Source of the DNA: an uncultured Microcoleaceae cyanobacterium
GTDB lineage: Bacteria; Cyanobacteriota; Cyanobacteriia; Cyanobacteriales; Microcoleaceae
Reading direction: 5' to 3'
DNA length: 5,734 nt
Assembly (NCBI GenBank): GCA_938083405.1
Contig: CALKCV010000325.1
Location: 1-5,734, forward strand
Shown here: positions 1 through 2,727 of the stretch, piece by piece
How positions within the stretch are numbered: the first letter of the stretch is position 1
How the letters are laid out: each line of letters begins with the position of its first letter
Translations under genes and position numbers: made by a program
Notes under the pieces: model-generated
Told to the model about the DNA's origin: nothing
Databases searched by the model: none
Seen by the model: only the letters and a program-made list of their open reading frames with translations

Positions 1-207
1 CCCCTCTCCTAAAATATCCTCGTCTCCCTTGCCCCCTCGAATAAAATCTGCCGCTTGGGAACCTCTAATGGTATCATCGCCACTAAGACCTAAAACTCCT
101 CCGGGAAAAACATCGGCCGCCTGCTGGACCGTCAATACCTCGTTATCGGACTCCGAGGTTCCCAGCAAACGAGGTAATGGTTCTAAAAAATCCGGTGTCA
201 GTACCAT
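1..207 (-). CDS. RTX (haemolysin-type) calcium-binding protein, N-terminal fragment
   Basis: The reading frame starts at the ATG whose complement is 205-207 and runs off the left edge, giving 69 residues. From residue 39 it shows a nine-residue period typical of RTX calcium-binding repeats: LGLSGDDTI (39-47), RGSQAADFI (48-56), RGGKGDEDI (57-65), then LGEG. These approximate the GGxGxDxUx consensus, whose Gly/Asp turns bind Ca2+ in a beta-roll. The first 38 residues (MVLTPDFLEP...) contain no hydrophobic signal peptide. That fits type I secretion, which uses a C-terminal signal that would lie outside the window. A GGAG Shine-Dalgarno (complement of 218-221) sits 10 nt before the ATG and supports the start. 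The gene is divergent from the ABC ATPase, with 103 bp between starts. Full length, any enzymatic domain and true secretion cannot be judged. The repeats are somewhat degenerate, for example SQAAD where G-x-G-x-D is expected. Confidence 0.75.
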   Translation of the reverse strand, partial: MVLTPDFLEPLPRLLGTSESDNEVLTVQQAADVFPGGVLGLSGDDTIRGSQAADFIRGGKGDEDILGEG

Positions 208-310
208 AGTAAAATATCTCCAGTTTGTTTAGAGTGCTACATCTTCTTCTATTTTGCCACGGGCAACGGTAGGATGTGGCGCTATCGCCAAAAGATCGGC
301 CTTTTAGCTT
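208..310. promoter_or_regulatory. Divergent intergenic region with small inverted repeats
   Basis: This 103-bp gap must hold the 5' signals of both the RTX gene (leftward) and the ABC ATPase (rightward). I see three short inverted repeats: TTGCC-ACG-GGCAA (254-266), TGGCG-CTAT-CGCCA (277-290) and AAAAG-ATCGGC-CTTTT (290-305). The last ends 5 nt before the ATPase start. The leftward gene has a GGAG ribosome binding site at 218-221. The rightward gene has no recognisable Shine-Dalgarno. No convincing -35/-10 pair is visible in either direction. The inverted repeats could be operator-like or chance structures; the sequence does not decide. Confidence 0.3.
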
Positions 311-1315
311 ATGTCTATTATCCAAGTCGAACATCTCAGCAAAATCTATCCCGTAGCCATCAAAGAACCGGGACTCAAAGGAACCCTGCGCCACTTCTTC
401 CGTCGCACCTACCGTCAAGTAAAAGCGGTTCGGGACGTCACTTTCAATATTGACGCAGGGGAAGTCGTGGGGTTCCTCGGTCCCAACGGTGCCGGTAAAA
501 CTACGACCCTGAAAATGCTGACCGGTTTAATTCATCCCTCTGAGGGTAGAGTTATGGTGGGCGATCGCGTGCCTTTCGACCGACAAGCCCCTTTTCTACA
601 AAATATCACCCTAGTCATGGGGCAAAAACAACAGTTAATCTGGGACTTACCAGTTTTAGACTCCCTAAAAATCAACGCCGCCGTTTACGGCATCTCGGAC
701 AAAGAGTACCGCCATCGGTTGGGAGAACTAACGGAGATGCTGTCCCTGACAGACCAATTAAAACAACCAGTGCGCAAGCTATCTTTAGGCCAGCGGATGA
801 AAGCGGAGTTAATGGCGGCATTGATCCATAGGCCGCAAGTGCTATTCTTAGACGAACCAACTCTGGGCTTAGACATTAACGCACAAGTGGCAGTGAGACA
901 ATTTCTGCAAGAATACAATCAAAAATATGGCGCGACGGTATTATTGACGAGTCATTACATGGCAGATATTACTGCTTTGTGCGAGCGAGTTTTATTAATT
1001 TACGAAGGTGAATTAATCTACGATGGCAGTTTGGACGGGTTGTTGGACAGGTTCGCCCCCTATCGGGAAGTTAAGGTAGAATTAATTAATCCCGAACCAG
1101 AAGACCCGGAGGAATTTAAACGACGTCTATCGAGTTATGGCGAAGTGGAATCTTTAGACGGTCAGTCGGTGCGTTTTTTGGTCAAGCGAGAAAAATTGAC
1201 CGATACCGTCGGGCGAATTTTGGCTGATTTAGAAATATTAGATTTAACTGTCACCGATCCGCCGATAGAAGAAGTCATCGGTCGCGTATTTAGCAGCGGA
1301 ACAGTTGACAATTAA
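311..1315 (+). CDS. ABC-2-type exporter ATP-binding protein (COG4586-like)
   Basis: This 334-residue cytoplasmic ATPase is predicted to power an ABC-2-type exporter by ATP hydrolysis; the substrate is unknown. All nucleotide-binding motifs are intact: Walker A GPNGAGKT (57-64), a Q-loop region with MGQKQQL (103-109), signature LSLGQ (157-161), Walker B VLFLDEP with catalytic Glu182 (177-183), a D-loop around LGLD (185-188) and switch His215 in TSH. Between the first strand and Walker A lies a basic stretch (about residues 17-38, containing RHFFRRTYR), which I recall as typical of this uncharacterised family. The C-terminal ~80 residues (255-334) form an acidic/basic accessory region beyond the core domain. 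The start is firm: an in-frame TAG lies at 305-307, so this ATG is the first available, although no Shine-Dalgarno is seen. The last residues (VDN) and the stop fall inside a heptamer repeat array. The likely membrane partner is the plus-strand gene at 1678. The 362-bp repeat-rich gap between them is unusual for such a pair. Confidence 0.93.
   Translation: MSIIQVEHLSKIYPVAIKEPGLKGTLRHFFRRTYRQVKAVRDVTFNIDAGEVVGFLGPNGAGKTTTLKMLTGLIHPSEGRVMVGDRVPFDRQAPFLQNITLVMGQKQQLIWDLPVLDSLKINAAVYGISDKEYRHRLGELTEMLSLTDQLKQPVRKLSLGQRMKAELMAALIHRPQVLFLDEPTLGLDINAQVAVRQFLQEYNQKYGATVLLTSHYMADITALCERVLLIYEGELIYDGSLDGLLDRFAPYREVKVELINPEPEDPEEFKRRLSSYGEVESLDGQSVRFLVKREKLTDTVGRILADLEILDLTVTDPPIEEVIGRVFSSGTVDN
561..568. 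repeat. HIP1 octamer (GCGATCGC)
   Basis: A perfect HIP1 palindrome inside the ATPase gene. Three more perfect copies are at 1554-1561, 2763-2770 and 4939-4946. Near-matches with a GATCG core occur at about 3004, 3201, 3210, 5095 and 5574. HIP1 is the over-represented octamer of many cyanobacterial genomes and is the best taxonomic hint in the window. Confidence 0.9.
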
Positions 1316-1344
1316 TAATTAATAATTAATAATTGGGTTATTGG
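1310..1344 (+). repeat. Heptamer tandem array (STRR-type) overlapping the ATPase stop codon
   Basis: Three perfect AATTAAT heptamers (1310-1330) are followed by AATTGGG (1331-1337) and TTATTGG (1338-1344). The seven bases before them, AGTTGAC (1303-1309), look like a degenerate unit. The ATPase stop codon TAA (1313-1315) and its last codon AAT lie inside the first perfect unit. Because 7 is not a multiple of 3 and each unit contains TAA, the array presents a stop in every frame within three units. It resembles the short tandemly repeated repetitive sequences described in filamentous cyanobacteria; that assignment is from recall. Confidence 0.85.
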
Positions 1345-1413
1345 TAGGAGTTGGCAGCGGATTTTGCAGAGGATTTAACGGATGGGTTGGTGGTGCGGTA
1401 AAAAAGCTGATTT

Positions 1414-1434
1414 GTAGTAATCGCTTTAGCGATT
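1414..1434. repeat. REP-like palindrome, copy 1
   Basis: The core AATCGCTTTAGCGATT (1419-1434) is a palindrome with 7-bp arms, AATCGCT and AGCGATT, around TT. It is preceded by GTAGT, which matches the left flank of copy 2. The family consensus inferred from this window has left arm GTTCGTAGTAATCGCT and right arm AGCGATTACTACGAAC, which are exact reverse complements. Copy 1 has lost the outer part of both arms. Confidence 0.75.
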
Positions 1435-1501
1435 TAAAGAGGTTAAATAGCAAGGCAAAAATACGGAAAAAATTTTTAAAATTTATGGTATCGAAAAGCC
1501 T

Positions 1502-1526
1502 GTTCGTAGTAATCGCTAAAGCGATT
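1502..1526. repeat. REP-like palindrome, copy 2 (complete left arm)
   Basis: The left arm GTTCGTAGTAATCGCT (1502-1517) is followed by AA and AGCGATT (1520-1526), giving the same 7-bp core stem as copy 1 with AA in place of TT. The 16-nt left arm is the exact reverse complement of the right arms found at 1618-1633 and 1650-1665. It could therefore also pair over a distance with the tandem units downstream. Confidence 0.75.
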
Positions 1527-1535
1527 GTATAAAAT
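1503..1535 (+). promoter_or_regulatory. Weak candidate promoter for the permease
   Basis: A TATAAAAT box (1528-1535) lies right after palindrome copy 2. The best upstream hexamer is TTCGTA (1503-1508), a poor -35 match at a long 19-nt spacing. The box is about 140 nt upstream of the permease start and precedes the tandem units, so a transcript from here would include them in its 5' leader. Listed as a possibility only; the region is AT-rich and chance boxes are likely. Confidence 0.2.
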
Positions 1536-1542
1536 GGATTAG

Positions 1543-1592
1543 AATCGCGAAGAGCGATCGCTACGAACTAATCTCAATCGCTCTTCGCGATT
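1543..1592. repeat. 16-bp perfect inverted repeat
   Basis: AATCGCGAAGAGCGAT (1543-1558) and its exact reverse complement ATCGCTCTTCGCGATT (1577-1592) flank an 18-nt loop. The left arm runs into a HIP1 octamer (1554-1561). The arms are a variant of the REP-like core, with GAAGA/TCTTC in the middle instead of TTTA or TAAA. The right arm belongs to the first tandem unit. It could form a strong stem-loop in RNA but is followed by no U-tract, so it is not an obvious terminator. Confidence 0.8.
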
Positions 1593-1664
1593 ACTACGAA
1601 CTAATCTCAATGGCTAAAGCGATTACTACGAACTAATCTCAATGGCTAAAGCGATTACTACGAA
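1568..1664 (+). repeat. Three tandem 32-33 bp units abutting the permease start
   Basis: Three head-to-tail units each start CTAATCTCAAT and end GCGATTACTACGAA: 1568-1600 (33 bp, CGCTCTTC variant in the middle), 1601-1632 and 1633-1664. The last two are identical over 32 bp. A partial unit ending in CTACGAA (to 1567) precedes them. The second half of each is the right arm of the REP-like palindrome. An ATG at 1642 inside the last unit is in frame with the permease and opens a 12-codon extension made of repeat sequence, so it is probably not the true start. Confidence 0.9.
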
Positions 1665-1677
1665 CAAACAAATAACC

Positions 1678-2466
1678 ATGAAAAAAACAATCAAAATTGT
1701 CAAAACATTCCTCTCAATTTATTACGCTTTTGTGCTGGAATACCGGGCAGAAATATTTTTATGGGCTTTATCTGGATGCTTGCCATTTATTTTAATGGGA
1801 ATCTGGGTTGAGGCTGCTGAAGAAGGAAACTTTGCTTTAAATTCAGTGCAATTTGCTCGTTATTTCCTGGTGAGTTTCATTGTCAAACAATCTAACGTTG
1901 TTTGGGTTATTTTTGACTTTGAGAATGAGGTTGTACGGGGCACTTTATCGCCTAAATTGTTACAACCAATAGACCCAGTTTGGCATCATGTGGCCGGTCA
2001 TTTGACCGAAAGGTTGGCACGATTCCCTTTTATTGTGGGGATTATTTTGTTGTTTTTCGCTCTGTATCCAGAAGCTTTATGGTGGCCAAAAATAGGCGAT
2101 TTGTTGCTATTTTTGGTAATTCTCATCTTTGCCTTTGCTCTGCGGTTTTTGATTCAATATACCTTTGCCATGTTGGCTTTTTGGACGGAACGGGCTAACG
2201 CGATCGAGACTTTGTGGTTTCTGTTTTATCTCTTCCTCTCGGGTATGGTTGCCCCACTGGAAGTTTTTCCCGAAACTATTCGACAAATAGCCCTTTGGAC
2301 TCCCTTTCCTTATTTAATTGATTTTCCTACTTCTCTATTAATAGGTTTGCCAGTTAATGTGGGACAAGGTTTATTGGTGATGCTCGGTTGGTGGGTCTTG
2401 TTCTTTGTCTGCAACCGTTGGTTGTGGCGCAAGGGGTTGCGGCGATATTCGGGGATGGGGGCTTGA
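1678..2466 (+). CDS. ABC-2 family exporter permease (DUF990/PF06182-like)
   Basis: This 262-residue integral membrane protein is predicted to be the channel half of an exporter driven by the ATPase at 311. About six membrane segments are visible, near residues 26-44, 58-80, 115-132, 140-168, 178-196 and 231-248. Between the second and third lies a polar loop, ENEVVRGTLSPKLLQPIDP (82-100). This matches the E...GTL..LL..P pattern of ABC-2 permeases and probably contacts the ATPase. The segment SGMVAPLEVFP (188-198) followed by PFPYLIDFP (209-217) is also characteristic, as is the basic C-terminus KGLRRYSGMGA. I chose the ATG at 1678 (MKKTIKIVK), not the in-frame ATG at 1642, because the extra 12 residues are encoded by a tandem repeat unit. 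Neither start has a good Shine-Dalgarno. The stop TGA is followed at once by an in-frame TAA and a heptamer array. The family usually works with a second, distinct permease, absent here; the next gene is convergent. The substrate is unknown. Confidence 0.85.
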   Translation: MKKTIKIVKTFLSIYYAFVLEYRAEIFLWALSGCLPFILMGIWVEAAEEGNFALNSVQFARYFLVSFIVKQSNVVWVIFDFENEVVRGTLSPKLLQPIDPVWHHVAGHLTERLARFPFIVGIILLFFALYPEALWWPKIGDLLLFLVILIFAFALRFLIQYTFAMLAFWTERANAIETLWFLFYLFLSGMVAPLEVFPETIRQIALWTPFPYLIDFPTSLLIGLPVNVGQGLLVMLGWWVLFFVCNRWLWRKGLRRYSGMGA

Positions 2467-2467
2467 T

Positions 2468-2509
2468 AATTAACAATTAATAATTAATAATTAACAATTG
2501 GGTTATTAT
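2468..2509 (+). repeat. Heptamer tandem array after the permease stop
   Basis: The units are AATTAAC, AATTAAT, AATTAAT, AATTAAC (2468-2495), then AATTGGG (2496-2502) and TTATTAT (2503-2509). The array begins one base after the TGA stop (2464-2466), and its lead-in base completes an in-frame TAA at 2467-2469. It has the same polarity and the same GGGTTATT ending as the array at the end of the ATPase gene. Confidence 0.9.
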
Positions 2510-2512
2510 ATC

Positions 2513-2553
2513 AATTAACAATTAACAATTAACAATTAACAATTGGGTTATTA
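2513..2553 (+). repeat. Second heptamer array in tandem
   Basis: Four perfect AATTAAC units (2513-2540) are followed by AATTGGG (2541-2547) and TTATTA (2548-2553). It repeats the whole module of the preceding array after a 3-nt ATC joint. This suggests duplication of the complete module, not only slippage of single heptamers. It is complementary to the array at 2686-2727. Confidence 0.9.
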
Positions 2554-2603
2554 GCGTAGCAAACCTTAACCTGACTTGCATTGCCATCCGGCATGGAGTT
2601 TTA

Positions 2604-2636
2604 AGAAACCGGGTTTTTGCTAAAAACCCGGTTTCT
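2604..2636. terminator. Perfect 15-bp stem-loop between convergent genes
   Basis: AGAAACCGGGTTTTT (2604-2618), loop GCT, and the exact reverse complement AAAAACCCGGTTTCT (2622-2636). The stem has a CCGGG/CCCGG core and A/T-rich ends. It sits between the 3' ends of the permease (plus) and the nucleotidyltransferase (minus), where a bidirectional terminator is expected. The T-run on each strand lies inside the stem, before the loop, and not after the hairpin, so it is not a textbook Rho-independent terminator. I recall AGAAACCGGGTTT-type palindromes as dispersed repeats in Oscillatoriales genomes, so it may instead be a repeat element that also ends transcripts. Confidence 0.55.
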
Positions 2637-2680
2637 GGAATGGGATAAATATTGTAAAAACCCAATTCCCATCGCCCCCT

Positions 2681-2727
2681 AACAACCCAATTATTAATTG
2701 TTAATTGTTAATTGTTAATTGTTAATT
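2681..2727 (-). repeat. Heptamer array in inverse orientation, overlapping the nucleotidyltransferase stop
   Basis: On the minus strand it reads four AATTAAC units (2727-2700), AATTAAT (2699-2693), AATTGGG (2692-2686) and TTGTT (2685-2681). The minus-strand stop TAA (2717-2715) and the last codons ATT, AAC, AAT of the nucleotidyltransferase come from this array. Relative to its gene it has the same polarity as the arrays after the two plus-strand genes. The plus-strand array at 2513-2547 is its reverse complement apart from one extra AATTAAT unit. Confidence 0.9.

Larger units (their letters stand above)
1345..1677. other. Repeat-rich non-coding spacer between ATPase and permease
   Basis: No credible gene is present in this stretch. 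After the heptamer array comes about 65 bp without recognisable structure, then a REP-like palindrome (1414-1434), an AT-rich tract (about 1455-1490, with runs of A and T), a second palindrome (1502-1526), a long inverted repeat (1543-1592) and three tandem 32-33 bp units (1568-1664). The permease start follows only 13 bp after the last unit. Any transcript continuing from the ATPase to the permease would carry these structures as a leader. Alternatively, the permease may have its own promoter in here. Confidence 0.8.

Noticed and set aside
29..232. A 67-codon plus-strand open frame at the left edge
   Set aside because: It is antisense to the RTX coding region, which has both a ribosome binding site and family repeats.
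143..418. A 91-codon minus-strand open frame spanning the divergent promoter region
   Set aside because: It overlaps the starts of both the RTX and ATPase genes in the wrong frame, and its product has no recognisable features.
1341..1532. A 63-codon plus-strand open frame after the ATPase
   Set aside because: It runs through repeat DNA and two REP-like palindromes, has no credible ribosome binding site and shows no family resemblance.
1538..1664. CRISPR-like array of 32-33 bp repeats
   Set aside because: The units are contiguous head to tail with no unique spacers, and they share sequence with nearby REP-like palindromes. No cas genes are present.
1642..1677. An upstream start for the permease at 1642
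   Set aside because: The 12 extra codons lie within or just after a tandem repeat unit, and the family-like N-terminus (MKKTIKIVK) begins at 1678.
2468..2727. An intact MITE or insertion sequence bounded by the inverted heptamer arrays
   Set aside because: No transposase fragment or target-site duplication is seen, and the arrays are explained by the same repeat family found alone at the ATPase end.
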